DNA from: Cordia subcordata
Taxonomy: Eukaryota; Streptophyta; Magnoliopsida; Boraginales; Cordiaceae
NCBI GenBank assembly: GCA_028554755.1
Contig: JAPTOF010000019.1
Coordinates: forward strand, 5,652,001 to 5,716,000
Direction: 5' to 3'
DNA: 64,000 nt
Position numbers and translations under genes: made by a program. The notes beneath the pieces are model-generated. The model did not search any database. It had not been told where the DNA came from and saw only the letters and a list, made by a program, of their open reading frames with translations. Numbering within the stretch: position 1 is the stretch's first letter; the number at the start of each line of letters is the position of its first letter. Of this stretch, positions 1-12,500 are shown one piece after another.

Positions 1-193
1 CACCATCCTGGTGGCCTGTTTATTGTTATCTTGTTGCTCTGCCCACTATTCTACTACAGTCTTATTTAGGCCATTCTGTCTCGATTCTTGGTTTGTGGTT
101 TTTTATTTTAGCTCACATGAGCTCTTATTTCTTAATCGGTTCTTGGCTATTATTGGTTTTGCAGGATTTTTTTTAGCTTGTTTGAATTCAATC

Positions 194-330
194 CGATTCT
201 TGCTTTTTGGTCTGAGCGATTTTTGCTTTGGCTTTTGTTGAGTTTAATTCCATTCTCAGCATTCTTGCGGGATTTTTGCTTTGGCCCTCATTGAGCTTAA
301 TCTCATTCTTGGCATTTTTAGTTCTTATTC
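194..330. repeat. Imperfect tandem duplication, unit about 53 bp
   Basis: The words GATTTTTGCTTTGGC at 218 and 271 begin two imperfect copies of a unit about 53 bp long that also share a TTGAG(T/C)TTAAT segment; a weaker partial copy lies just upstream near 194. The pyrimidine-rich reading frames through positions 11-516 are low-complexity and hydrophobic and do not resemble a known protein. The stretch could be an intron or untranslated end of a gene that lies mostly outside the window. Nothing else is recognisable in 1-1100. Confidence 0.5.
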
Positions 331-1115
331 TTGGAGGCAGTTACACCTTCAAGTTCAGTTCACATTCCAAGTTCAGTACACATTTTAAAGTCGCTGTTAC
401 GTTGGCAGTGGCTTCTATTCTCTTTAATGGACATTTTTTCTCTTTTCTATTTTCTTTTAAATTCCACAATTAAGTTTGCATTTAGTAAATCTCATTGTAT
501 AATGATAATATGTTAGACTAGTTGTGTGTTTGGAATGATCTTACTTTAAGATATTTATCTTATTAAAATGAAGATACAATTTAAGATATCTTATCATAGG
601 CTACACGAAGGCCACGATAACAAAGGGCTACGTTCAGAAGAGCTAGCAAAACTTATTTTGACTACCATCACATGAAAACGAATTTTGTTTTTCACATTTT
701 GTAAAGCGCTAGTCATATACAGTTGACGCATAAAAAACCATACTGATCATGACCCTCATGATGGAGAGGTCTTCACTATGTTGTACTCATGACTGTGTTG
801 GCACTTTTTATATTTTTATTTATTGTAAATGGTTAATTATGTTTTATCGTTTATATTAGAATAAAATATTAACATATTTTGTAAAATTTAATTATTAATA
901 AGTTTTTAATATTAATCTGTTTCTTATATGAGATATGTGATTATTGAATAAATCATTTATAATCGGATAGTAAAATAAAAAATAACATGATCTGATAAAA
1001 CAAAAGCAAAGATAGATAGTATAATTGTCGGAGTTTACCTCATTTCTATGAGCGAAATATTAATACAATAAGGATATGTAGCATATATGTGTCTGTGTGT
1101 ATATATGTATAGATA

Positions 1116-1989
1116 AAAGAGTTAAATTCAAATAAGTCCCTAATGTTAACACCTTTTGTCATTTTAATCCTTATTGTTGTAAATAATTCATACAAATCCT
1201 CAATGTTTACTTATTATAGTCAAATTAGTCCCTACAGTTAGAGTTAAATTCAAATAAGTCCCTAATGTTTACATATTTTTTAATTTTAATCCTTATTGTT
1301 TCAAATAATTCATACAAATCCCCAATATTTAATTATTATAGTCAGATTAGTCCCTACAATTAGAATAGACATTAGTTGTGACGAAAATGTCCCAAATAAC
1401 CTCAAACATAAAAGCAATTGACAATCTTACCCTTTGCGCTATAAAATGAAATCCGATTATCTATTTTTTTAAGCAAGAATTCCTAGCCAAAAAGAAAAAA
1501 AGCAATAGGAATTTAATATTTTGGATGATAGTTATTGCATTCTTTTCATATTTAGATTTATTGTGAACTTTTATAAGGCACAATAGACATCTGATTAAAA
1601 TTTTTTAATAAAAATTAGGAACTTTTATTGTCTAAAAATTATTCCATAATGAAATTTACAGTACAAAAGTTCAAGATATTATAATTAACTAAGAATAAAA
1701 AAAATAAAATAAAATTAGTTCCAATCTTTTTTATTTATTTTTTCTTAAAATAGGGACTAACTTAAATAAGTTTATAAAATACTGGGGACTAATATGAATT
1801 CTTTTCAAATAATGGGGACTAGTTTGACTAATTTTGTGAAACATTGGGAATAATATAAATTTTTTTAAATAATAAGGACTAATCTGATTATATTTGTGAA
1901 ACATTAGGGACTAATTTGAACATTTTAAAATAATAAGGACCACTTTGAAAAAATGAAGAAACAATAGGGACTTATTGTGAAATTTACCC
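1116..1989. mobile_element. Foldback (long inverted-repeat) non-autonomous element
   Basis: The left part carries AAATTCAAATAAGTCCCTAAT-type sequence, present twice as a tandem 122-bp unit beginning at 1119 and 1241. The right part (about 1750-1989) is its imperfect reverse complement, with repeated GGGACTAAT words and the end TTTACCC. A possible 6-bp duplication TAGATA sits on both flanks (1110-1115 and 1990-1995). There is no coding capacity. The structure fits a foldback or Mutator-like MITE; the superfamily is inferred, not proven. Confidence 0.6.
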
Positions 1990-1995
1990 TAGATA

Positions 1996-3805
1996 GAATA
2001 TAAATATATTTTATAAAATTTAATTTGTGACAATACTGTCAATATAAAATAGATGAAAAAGCATGTAAAGGATGTTGTACAGATTATGTGTATAAAATTA
2101 TTTAAATAATATAATAGGAAGAATTTGGTATGGTACATATTATTTTTGTCTTTATAGTGTTTAACTTACGCTTCAATTTCTTTTAATTTTTTTCTTCTTA
2201 TTCTTTTTTCCCCCACACTGTTATCAACACTCACTAAATAGCATTTTCCACAAAGATTTACAATATTTATATTTCAAACATATATACAAAGTTTTTATTT
2301 ATCAAAAGAAAAAAAATTGTAAAATGACAAGTATCGATAACATATTTTGTTTATTGAAGTTAAGATTTTCTATAATCATTTTTATTTGGTGTTCAAAAAA
2401 AATGTCGCATAAGATTTATAATTAAAAATCAAAAAGAAAATGCCATGTAAAGTTAAAATAAGAAAGTCACCTAAGCAAGAAACTAACTACTTTAATTAAT
2501 AGTATGTAAGCTATCACTTTTTATTAAGTTTGAATCCTTTTTCTTAAATTTTTTAATTTAACCATTTAATTTCATTTTCACCAAATTCAGACTATAAAAT
2601 TATTCTTTTCCTGACAATAACCCTACAATACAATACTTATATTTACAGAAAATTGATCTCAAGAAAAAGACTTCTTATCTAAAGTGAGGAAAATAACACT
2701 ACACCACTAATACATTCACCTATTTTTATGAAGTGAAAAAAGTGCTTATTAATTTTTACTATTACATTGTCCAGAGATGAGTAATAACAATGACAATCAC
2801 AACTCTTAAAAATAGTGAAAAGGGCAATTTTATTGCCAAATGAACAGAAAAGTTGTTTTTGCTCTGTTAGGAATCAAAAGCATTTTCAAATTGGATGTGG
2901 AAAAGAAAACTATAATTTTGAGTATGACTTTAATTATGAGTATGAAGAGTCGATTGTCAAAAAATTCTTGATACATTGCACGTGACCAATGAACATGGCC
3001 AAATTAGGCCATGTCACCTATTATTATCATTAAACCAATCAATTTTGATTCTTATCGTACAGTTTGACCTCGTTTGCAAGTATTCATTTTTAATGGGATA
3101 AATTTTTTTTTAACAAAAGAGACGTAAGGCTAGTTAAATGGTAATTCTTTTCTGGAGAGTAATTCCTTCTACTTTAGTGGGATACAATTTTTCAAAGTCA
3201 CTTTCATCTCATATCCTCGCTAAAGTGGGTCTTTGAGTCAGTTATCTCTCTCATTTAGCATGATGGAATATTGGAGCCTCTCAGCCAGCCTATTAGCAAA
3301 CAAGGACAATTTTCAGCAGGTTACTGTTGAATCTGATTTAATTTCGGATAGTGAATGGCTTTGAAAATCAGTCTACATTTGGTTAAACTATTTCGAAAAA
3401 TTGAATGATTGAGAGTTAGGACTGGTTCAATTGGAAACTAAGCATATTCACTTTGACTATCCCGTTTCGAGATATAAACTTATTCATGTAACACATTCTT
3501 TTAGTGATCTTTACAATTTTTTTTTAATGAATATAATATACCTTCTCAAACTATTTGTAAGACCTAGTTTTACGCATTTCACAAGCTGAAAAATAGAGAG
3601 AAGAACTCGTGAAAGAAAAAATTTTGTAGTCAACTCTTTGGCCTTATGTCAAATCACATCGGATTTACTTTTTCCAACAACCCATGTTCTGGTGGTCCCT
3701 GGAGATGGACATTTCAGGGCTGGTGGTGTCTGAGCATTCCATTCACTTGAATTCCGGAAAAAAGTCCTTAAATTAAAAAAAAAAATAAGGGAAAAAAAGT
3801 CAAAT
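1996..3805. other. AT-rich intergenic DNA and upstream region of the receptor kinase gene
   Basis: No reading frame of interest is present. Near the gene there are a G-box-like CACGTG (about 2980) and several W-box cores (TTGAC or GTCAA, for example near 3063, 3454 and 3631). W-boxes are bound by WRKY factors and are common upstream of defence receptors, but such short words are expected often by chance in AT-rich DNA. No TATA box could be assigned with confidence. Confidence 0.4.
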
Positions 3806-6800
3806 ATGAGCTCTTCTACTATCAAGATCGGCAGCTTCATAATCATCATCATTTCTTCATGGTTGGTAGCTAATCATGCAAACAATGATACTGACCATGC
3901 TGCTTTGCTTGCATTCAAATCCCAGCTTGTATTACAACCCAATCACATCTTGTCCAACCACTGGAGCTCAAACACTTACTTTTGCCACTGGCTTGGAGTT
4001 TCATGCTTCAATGGAAGAGTCAGAGCTTTGCGGCTCTCTGGTTTGGCTCTTCAAGGTAGAATTTCAAAGGAGATCGCCAATCTGACTCATCTTGTTGTGC
4101 TCGACCTGAGCAGTAATCATCTGGAAGGAGCCTTGCCAGACGAACTGGGATACTTGCAGCAATTAAGACTCCTAAATGTTTCTAGAAATTTTCTCCAAGA
4201 CAGCATTCCAGCAAACATAAGCCGATGTCTGAAGCTTGAAGTATTATACTTGTTCAGCAACATGTTCGCCGGAAGCATACCAGAAGAGCTTGGACTCCTG
4301 AAAAACCTCAGAATGCTGTCACTTTACAGCAATAATCTCACAGGAAGCATACCAACTTCCATAGGAAATTTGTCCAAGCTAGAATACTTGTATCTGCATG
4401 AAAACCAACTGGTGGATGAAATTCCTGGAGGAATAGGTCATCTGACTGGCTTGGTGCACCTTTTTTTATATGACAACGACTTTACTGGCTCCATACCTGC
4501 TTCTCTTTTCAACATCTCAATGTTACAAAATGTTGACTGGTCAGGAAATAGGCTTTCTGGCAAGCTTCCTGAGTCTTTGGGCAATCAGCTTCCTAGCCTG
4601 CAAGAAATTATTCTGGATGACAACCAGATAACAGGGAGCATACCAGCTTCTCTGTCTAATGCAACAAGGCTTGAGATCCTCTTCTTCGAAAAAAATGACT
4701 TGGAAGGAAATATACCAGATGAGCTTGGCAAATTGCTTGAATTGCAGTGGTTTGGGGTTAGATACAATCGGATTTCCGGTAATATTCCTCCCAGCATCTT
4801 CAATATATCATCACTTCAGGTTCTCGGAGTCACGCAAAATTACCTGAAGGGACATCTCCCTGCTGATCTTGGTGACTCGCTACCTAATCTTGAACAGATT
4901 TTTCTTTCACATAACCAGTTTAGTGGAGAGATACCCTCTGCAATATGCAATGCTACAAAGCTTATTGTCCTGGATGTCACGAATAATAGCTTTAGCGGGC
5001 CAGTCCCGGAGATGCTTGGAAATCTGCGAAACCTTGAGCGTCTCTATCTACAGCTGAATCTATTAGGCAACAACCCCAGGTACACACATCTCAACTTCTT
5101 AAATTCCTTGGTGAACTGTCGGAAACTTGAATATCTGATCCTCAGCTTTAACCCTTTCAACGGGAATTTACCAGATTTAATAGGGAACCTGTCGAGCAAT
5201 CTCAGGATTATTGATGCAAAATCATGTGACCTTACTGGCAGCATTCCACAAGGAATGGGGAATTTAAGTAGCTTAAATTGGCTAAGGTTAGAAAATAATG
5301 GCCTAGAAGGTAGCATCCCCTCATCTTTTGTGGGCTTGCAAAATTTGGAAAGGTTGGATCTTACTAGCAACAAGTTAAGAGGAAATGTTGCAACAGAGCT
5401 CTGCGGCATCAACGGGTTGGGGGAACTATATCTGGATGAAAATAGTTTCTCAGGACCCGTACCCATATGTCTTGGAAATCTAACTGAGTTGAGGAAATTA
5501 TCAATTGCTGCTAACAACTTCTCCTCCATCATACCTTCAAATTTCTGGAGATTGGTAAAATTAGAATCTCTGAACTTGTCAAAAAATCTGTTAGATGGCT
5601 CCTTACCTTCGGAAATCGGGAATTTGCAAGCAGTCAGGATTATGGATATGTCTTCAAATAATTTCTCGGGTGAGCTTCCTAGTTCTCTTGGAAGCCTTCA
5701 AAGATTAGTTTCACTTGATATGTCCAAAAATTCATTCCAAGGCCCTGTCCCAAGTGCTGTTAGCAATCTTATAGCTCTCGAGGCACTGAACCTCTCTTCT
5801 AATGCTTTATCTGGTACAATTCCAGAAGCCCTTGAGTCACTCCAATACCTTAAATATCTCAACCTTTCTTTCAACCGGCTGGAAGGAGAGATACCACACA
5901 AGGGAGTATTTGCAGGTCTTGGTTACCAATCTTTAATGGGCAATAGTAGACTTTGTGGGGCACCTAAATTACACTTTCCTATATGTCCAGCTCAAGTCTC
6001 CACAGCAAGAAGGAAAAGGTCTACCCTCGTGCTCAAGATTACCATTCCAGTGGTGGTAGTAATTTTTCTCCTGGCGTTGAGCATTCTGACGTGGATTCGT
6101 TTGTCAAGGAAAAAAAACGCCAAGGGAAATGTTGAAGCAGTGTCCTCACCTAGAGTGGGCTATCGGATCATCACTTTCAATGAGCTTGTACGAGCAACAG
6201 AAAGTTTCAGTGGATCCAATATTTTGGGAAGTGGAGGTTCTGGGACGGTTTACAAGGGTACACTCTCGGATGGTACTGTTGCTGCCATCAAGGTTCTTAA
6301 TGTGCAATGGGAAAGGGCTCTAAGAAATTTTGATGCTGAATGTAAAATTTTAAGCAGTGCAAGACACAGGAATTTAGTGAAAATAATCTCCAGTTGCTCA
6401 AATATAGACTTCAAAGCTATGGTCCTTGAGTTTATGCCTAATGGAAGCTTAGACAAATGGCTACACTCCCAAGACAAGTACTTGAGCCTTCTACAGAGAC
6501 TGGGTATTGTGATTGATGTTGCACTAGCCATGGAATATCTCCACCATGATTATGTTAATCCAATTGTGCATTGTGATCTAAAGCCAAGCAATGTGCTTCT
6601 TGATGAGGATATGACTGCTCATGTGGCAGATTTCGGAATCGCCAAGATACTCAGCGGCGAACAATCAGGATCAGTAACCAAGACTTTAGGAACTATTGGA
6701 TATATTGCTCCAGGTAACAAGAAGATCAATCAACTCTCATGCATTACATGGTCTTTTCTTTTTTGGTTTCATATTATAGACATAAGATGATGCATTTTTC

Positions 6801-7365
6801 TAAAAACGAAGCATGTTCTAGTGATCTAGTGTTATGTTTCTCATCTTAAAGAAAATAGACGAGAGATTTTGGGATGAATTTACTACCTGTCATCGGCTTT
6901 CCACCTCTCTTGTAATTTTAATCCTAACTTGTGGAAAAGTCTTGATAACATAATTCTTTTGGTGCAGAATATGGGTTGGATGGACATGTGTCGACTAGTA
7001 GTGATGTTTATAGTTATGGCATATTGTTGCTTGAGACATTCACAAGGAAGAAGCCAACTGATGGTATGTTCGAGGGGGACTTGAGTTTGCGTCAATGGGT
7101 GATGAGATCTTTCCCTGATTCGATCATGGAGGTGTTGGATTCGGACCTTTGTGATGAAGTCCGTTCTGTAGAGGAAGGTAAACGAGATCAAATTGAAAAA
7201 GTGGTGGCATCACTCATTCATGTCGCATTACCGTGCCTGAAAGAATCACCAGAGGAGAGGACAGATATGAGGAATGTTGTCGTGCAATTGAAGAAGATAA
7301 GAATGGAGTTAACCCCGAGGCGTTGTATTGCCGCAAGAGGGTTGACCATTGGAGTGACCCACTGA
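3806..7365 (+). CDS. LRR receptor-like kinase, subfamily XII (non-RD, EFR/FLS2-type)
   Basis: Predicted plasma-membrane receptor kinase of 1101 aa from two exons, 3806-6713 and 6968-7365. The phase-1 junction completes the APE motif of the kinase (GYIAPEYG). Order of parts: N-terminal hydrophobic signal peptide (about residues 10-25), LRR N-terminal cap with a CxxWxGVSC-like motif, about 26 plant-type leucine-rich repeats (consensus LxxLxLxxNxLxGxIP), a membrane segment near residues 738-762, then a Ser/Thr kinase. Visible kinase motifs: glycine loop GSGGSG near 807, VAAIK lysine, HCDLKPSN catalytic loop near 921, DFG and APE. Cys in place of Arg before the catalytic Asp marks a non-RD kinase, typical of subfamily XII pattern-recognition receptors. 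A single intron at the APE codon also fits this subfamily. The ligand is unknown. The start is the first Met of the open frame and gives a good signal peptide. The frame is intact, with no sign of pseudogenisation. Confidence 0.93.
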
Positions 7366-7434
7366 ATTGACAGAGAAACAAAAAGAAAAACCGAATTGAA
7401 ACAAAAAGAAAAGGTTTATAATATATGTGTGTTT

Positions 7435-7522
7435 GATATGAGGTTTATACGTGTGTGTCTGAATAATGCTTTACCATTGATATGAGGTTTATATGTGTGT
7501 GTTTGAATAATGCTTTACCATA
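7435..7522. repeat. 44-bp tandem duplication in the receptor kinase 3' region
   Basis: Two consecutive copies (7435-7478 and 7479-7522) of a 44-bp unit starting GATATGAGGTTTATA differ at only a few positions. They lie 70 bp after the stop codon, probably in the 3'UTR. 7523-8200 is AT-rich and holds nothing I can identify. Confidence 0.75.
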
Positions 7523-8204
7523 TGTAATTGGCTTGTTGCTTTGTCATCGTCCTTGGTTGATCTACTATCTTAGGACATGGATGTTATACTCTTGAGGACT
7601 ATGGTCTAGTTGTAAGTGTTGAAAGAGTATTTGTTATGAATATTATGAAAATTAAGTGGAAATTGGATGGGAGATGAATTAATGATTGATTGTTTTGTTA
7701 GTTTCATTGAAGATTATGTATTTAATAGTGTTAAAAATAGAGTAATTATACAACAAGTTTAAAATATGAGCACTCAGTCCAAAACAATTGTGATACTTAT
7801 ATTTTATAGAAGTAATTCAAATTTATGTGTCAATTACCTTCACAATGGCTAGCAATCAAATCTTTTAACTTCATTCGTACCTTATTAGCAACTAGTTCGT
7901 TTAACTCTAGAGCTTAAAAAGTTTCAAGATTTTTAAACAAAGGGGCCTACGTTGTTGCAAAATGCTCAAGTAGCTTTATGGATTTGTAGCAATTCACTCA
8001 AATAAACAACATAACTTTTTTGAATTAGGAAATAATTTCAGTAATTGATACTAATAATTTTTGTTTGAATCCATAACGAGTAGGGGTGAGGTTTATAAGG
8101 AAAGAAAGAATCAACATAACTTTACATCTAGATGGAGTTCAACCTTGATCTAGAATACAATATGGGTTAAATGGGTTTGTGCTTATCAACTCATAAGGCA
8201 GGGT

Positions 8205-8850
8205 ATGTGGGAAGTCGGTATGCCGCAAGATTCTACATGGTGTTGGAGGCGACTTCTTAAACTTAGGAGTGACATGAAGCGGCTGGTGTTCTTTAAGATT
8301 GGCAAGGGGCAAGGGACAAATTTTTGGGTGGATTTCTCACATCCTTCTGGTATTTTGGCAAAGCACTTTGGAGAACAATTATTGAATGGTCTTAAATGGT
8401 TTCTTGGGGCACGGTCATTAAACTTGATTACAGTTTTTGTGGCAGGTTGTGTAAGGGATAAGAAGAATTATTTTTTAAAATTTTTATCCTGACCCCCAAC
8501 CCAACGTCTATGTTCTGTGGATTTGAGTTAGGACCTCACTGCTAAGGAAAGTAATTTCAACCACTTGAATCACTCTCTCATCCCTTAGAAATCATTTATT
8601 TTTTTGACTGCTTGGTTACTCGAAGGATCGGGGTGAGATATATGAAACTTAATGGGATCATATTAGCTGCTGGTTTTGTCGCTGATTATCAAGGAAATTT
8701 TTTGCGGTCTGGCTCTTGAAGTTACTATCTACCATGTCTGAAGGAAGAGAAATAGGAGAGTTTATCAGGATGATAGAATCTGCAATGAAGATCAAGTTGT
8801 TGCTATTATTTGCTGTGAATTTAAGTTGATTAGGAGAAAGATGTATAGGT
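8205..8850 (+). pseudogene. Decayed 3' end of a LINE non-LTR retrotransposon (zf-RVT region)
   Basis: The frame 8205-8492 has WCWRRLLKLR followed by a KIGKGQGTNFWVD segment. This is the pattern of the zf-RVT region after the reverse transcriptase of plant LINEs (CWRKLLKLR ... GDGxxxxFWxD). Further on, near 8750-8850, another frame gives RKRNRRVYQ, like the (R)ERNRR(I/V)F motif at the C-terminus of LINE ORF2. Stops and frame changes separate the pieces and the reverse transcriptase core is absent, so this is a dead fragment. Assignment is by motif memory only. Confidence 0.6.
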
Positions 8851-9058
8851 AGGATTCTTTTTGTAAATTTTTGGGTAGGAGATGGGCTTTGAACTTTAAT
8901 TTTTGCTGATTTATCATGGTTTGGACTTGTTCGCTAGTGACACAAACATTTTAACCAATGATGGTACTTGCTTTCTTAGCCAAAACAAAAAAGAAAGACT
9001 TGGTATGAATTTCTCATGATCGCAGATGATAAGCATTAATTGCAACTCGTAACAACTA

Positions 9059-9295
9059 GGGTCCGTTTGGATTGGCTTTTTTGAAAAGCACTTTTTTTAA
9101 CAACTTTTAAAAAATAGTTTTTTTTTTAGAAGCTAAAAATTCTAGCTTTTAAAAAAATTGTATTTGAATTTTTTTCAGAGTTTCAACTTTTTTTAGAAGT
9201 CAAATCAAATAGTTATTGCAAATTTAATATAGCTTTGTCAAGAAAAAAAAAAAAAAAAAAAGGTGCTTTTGTGGGGGGGGGGGAAGCCAATCCCT
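9059..9295. mobile_element. MITE copy 1 of the GGTCCGTTTGGATTGG family
   Basis: It starts with GGTCCGTTTGGATTGG and shares internal words (AAGTCAAATCAAATAGTTA, GCAAATTTAATATA) with the copy inside the MurB intron. The right end has only a short AAGCCAATCC match and carries an A-run followed by nine to ten G. No coding capacity. It lies between the LINE remnant and the ZnT5-like gene. Confidence 0.7.
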
Positions 9296-9570
9296 TAAAG
9301 CAGTTCAAGCCCACAAAAAACCTGAGAAATAGCCCAACAATACAGTCCATAACAAGCATCTGTAGCCCGAACAGCCCAACACCGAGTTCTTCTCCTTTGC
9401 TCGAGGAGCGATTTAACTTCACTCGCAAATCAAATCTAACATGGTCAAACTAATATCCAGATTTCTACTAACCGATAAACATATATATAATCAACCAAAA
9501 TAAAGTTTTTCACTATTTTCAACTCTTTTATTGAATTTTTTTTTTCCTATTTTAATTCTTTTTTAGCAAA

Positions 9571-12500
9571 ATGATGTCCCCTAATCAACATCTCGAAGAT
9601 CGAGGAACCTCTTCTCATGCACCTCATTTCAGGTAATTATCAAATTCCCCAATTTTCCATTAATTCTATTTTTTTTAATTGTAATTTAATTAGTATGCTT
9701 TTTGTGTGTGTGTGTGTGTGTGTGTTTGGTGGTGATGCCAGCAATAATTTGTTAGAATGGAATGAAATGTAGGGAAACGCCGGTGCAGATAATACACATA
9801 ATAGGGAACTTGATGAGAATATGGTCGATATATTCAATGTATCGCTACTTGACTCAAACTGGAGCTTCAGTTGTGCTCTTCATTTTCAGCTGTCTTGTCC
9901 CTTCTTCTATTTTGTTTTTGATTCTGCAAAAGCCTTGGAAGGGCCGTCCTCTTAATAATACTCAGGTGGTTCCCCCCCCCCCCCCTTTTCTACTACTCGA
10001 ATCCATATATTTTCGCGTATTTTTATCGTTTTCTGATCAAGTGCTCGCTTGTTGAATATTTAGTTTTGACTTTTGGTGTTAATGGTGGTAGCAGTAGTAG
10101 TAGAAATAGGAGTGCTGATTGGTTTTTCTGTACAGGTGATACCGTCTGTTATAAATGGTGGTATAACAGCTCTATACTTCATCTTGTGGGGAAAGGGTCT
10201 TAAATCTTGTGGTCCTGTAAGGTAAGCTTTTCCCAATTCGACAATGTGTGGCGATTTCGACTATAATTTCTGTAGAGTAGCACAATCGAGCGTGAATTTC
10301 TACTAGGTAGTTGTTAGCTACTTGACAATGTTGATGTGCAGTGGGATCAATGTAGGTACTAAATTGTTGCTTGGTTATTTACGGGTGATAGATGAATTAT
10401 CGGTAACTAATCTGCTATGATATATCTTTGTAGGAAACAGCTGCGCAAACTTATATGAATCTTCATATTCTTTTCCATTTCTATAAGACTATAACAGATT
10501 AACGGGCTCGATTTTTTGTATTGTGATATGCAATTGTTGTGACAATCTTCTGATCCTTGAGAACTCTGCAATTCCTTTTTTCACCTAGAGAGTTTGCAAC
10601 TCTTAACCAACTTGAAAGGGTAATTAAGTTTAATAAACTAAGAAAAAGCTAGTAGCTCAGACTACTGCATTGCAAAAGTTATTCTGATGCTATTGAAAAT
10701 TGTTCAACACCAGCGCAAAAGCTGAAGCTATATGTAATCCATTAATTCAGTTAAGAGTCTTCATATACACTTCGCAAATTTGGACACCTTTAGGTATTCA
10801 CATTAGTTCACAAAGCTTTGTATTTTGGACTCCTCAAAACCAGATGTCAGTAATTTTGTCAAATGAGCATTTGTTTAGATACATGCAGCAAACACTTTTT
10901 TCAAGGGGCAAATCAGAATTTGGGGAAGTAGTAAATCCGAGTGAATGAAAATTGTAGTGGTTTTAACCTCTTAATTTTTTTATCCTATCTTTTTATTCTG
11001 GTATTCTTGTTATTGGTTATTTATGGTGTGCCTACAATTACTTCCAGGGCGATATTAGCTGAATACTCCGGTGCTGTTCTGGGAGTATTATCAGCAGTAT
11101 TTTATGGGAGGAGGGGACACATGTGGAAAAAGGTTAGAGTTTTGTTCTCATAAAGCCGCTTGATTTTCATTTTAATGGTTCGCAGCACTCATGTGAATGG
11201 GCACATTAAAGTTTTCCCAGAAGGAGAATTAATTTCTCATTTGCCCAAAGCATAACGAATACCTGTAACTGCATACTTTTGAACATCAATGCACTTGTCC
11301 TTGTCTCTTTATGGATTCCTGTTATTGCAAGCATGCACCTCTGCAACTGTTCAAGTCTGCGTGCTGGCCAAATTATAGCATGATCAACCATATTAGTGAA
11401 TACAGATGTTTTCCTGTGGCTGTTTTGCTTATCAGTTGTTTCTTTCTCTTTTTTTTTTTTGGGTAACCATTATTAGGTGGGTGGACTCATTGCTATGTTG
11501 GCATCTTTCTACTTCTTATCTCAAGGATGGGCCACCGCCACATATTCACCATTCAATATCCTTTATGAGTTTTGGTATTTTGCTTTATAACAAGAAGAAG
11601 ATAAAACGAATGGGTCTGCTATTAGTATTGTTGTATGTTTAATCATGGCATAATATTGCTTCCTTTGTCTCTTTCTGACTGATCATTGGGCATTCTCGTG
11701 TACGTATATGATAAACTTAACCAAAGACTACCATTCAGTGATAGCTCCGATACGGAGGTTCAGACAGAGCAGGTGTTAGGGATGACAGAAATGCTGATTC
11801 CCATCTTTGCTGGAATCTTATCAGCACTGAGAAGGGTGATTACAAGACGTGTCTCACTGAAGGTACTGGCATTTTAGATTGTTGCCATAGGAGAGAAGAC
11901 AGAACCTGATCTTTCCGACATTTTTCATTTCAGAATCAACTTAAGAGGCGACTTCATGCCATAACTATAGCTTCTGCTACATGTTTTCTGTTTCCTGTGG
12001 CCATGTGGGACATGATCATAGTAAGTTTAGCTCAGTGGATTCTGTCTTTTTCACCAGTTGTTATGCCAGCCATGATCTAGGCATACTTTATATAAATCCT
12101 GTGTCATTTCCTCATTTTCTTCATGGCTCAGAATTCAGATTCAGATCTGGCAGCCCTGAATTTAATTGATGTCTGAGGTGTCCTTCTTTCTGCTTATTTT
12201 GAAATGTTCAGGGATCAACCAATGTGGAGTTGCCATTTTCTACTTGGGCGTTTTCAAGTACCATCATCTTTGGCATTATTCTGATATTCTATGTTGACAG
12301 TATTGCCGAGGAGAGGTAGCAAATTATATTTATTTCACGCTTATAAGACCTTTTGGCTTGCTTATTCTTAAAAGTCAGTTGTAGAGTTGCTCTTACATTC
12401 ATTTTTCTAATGGGTACCTAGTATAGTTGGTCTGTTTGCTTAAATCTCAGTATGCTGAGTGCCAGAGTAATCTAAATTTAGGACTTCCCCTGAAGTTTTT

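Noticed and set aside
5044..5532. Open frame of 162 codons on the minus strand within the receptor kinase gene
   Set aside because: It is a mirror of the repetitive LRR coding sequence and has no independent family features.
6714..6790. Extension of the kinase reading frame beyond 6713
   Set aside because: It reads into an intron; splicing to 6968 restores APE and the rest of the kinase.
11406..11642. Open frame in the ZnT5-like gene region read as a separate small protein
   Set aside because: It mixes intron 4 and exon 5 in the wrong frame.
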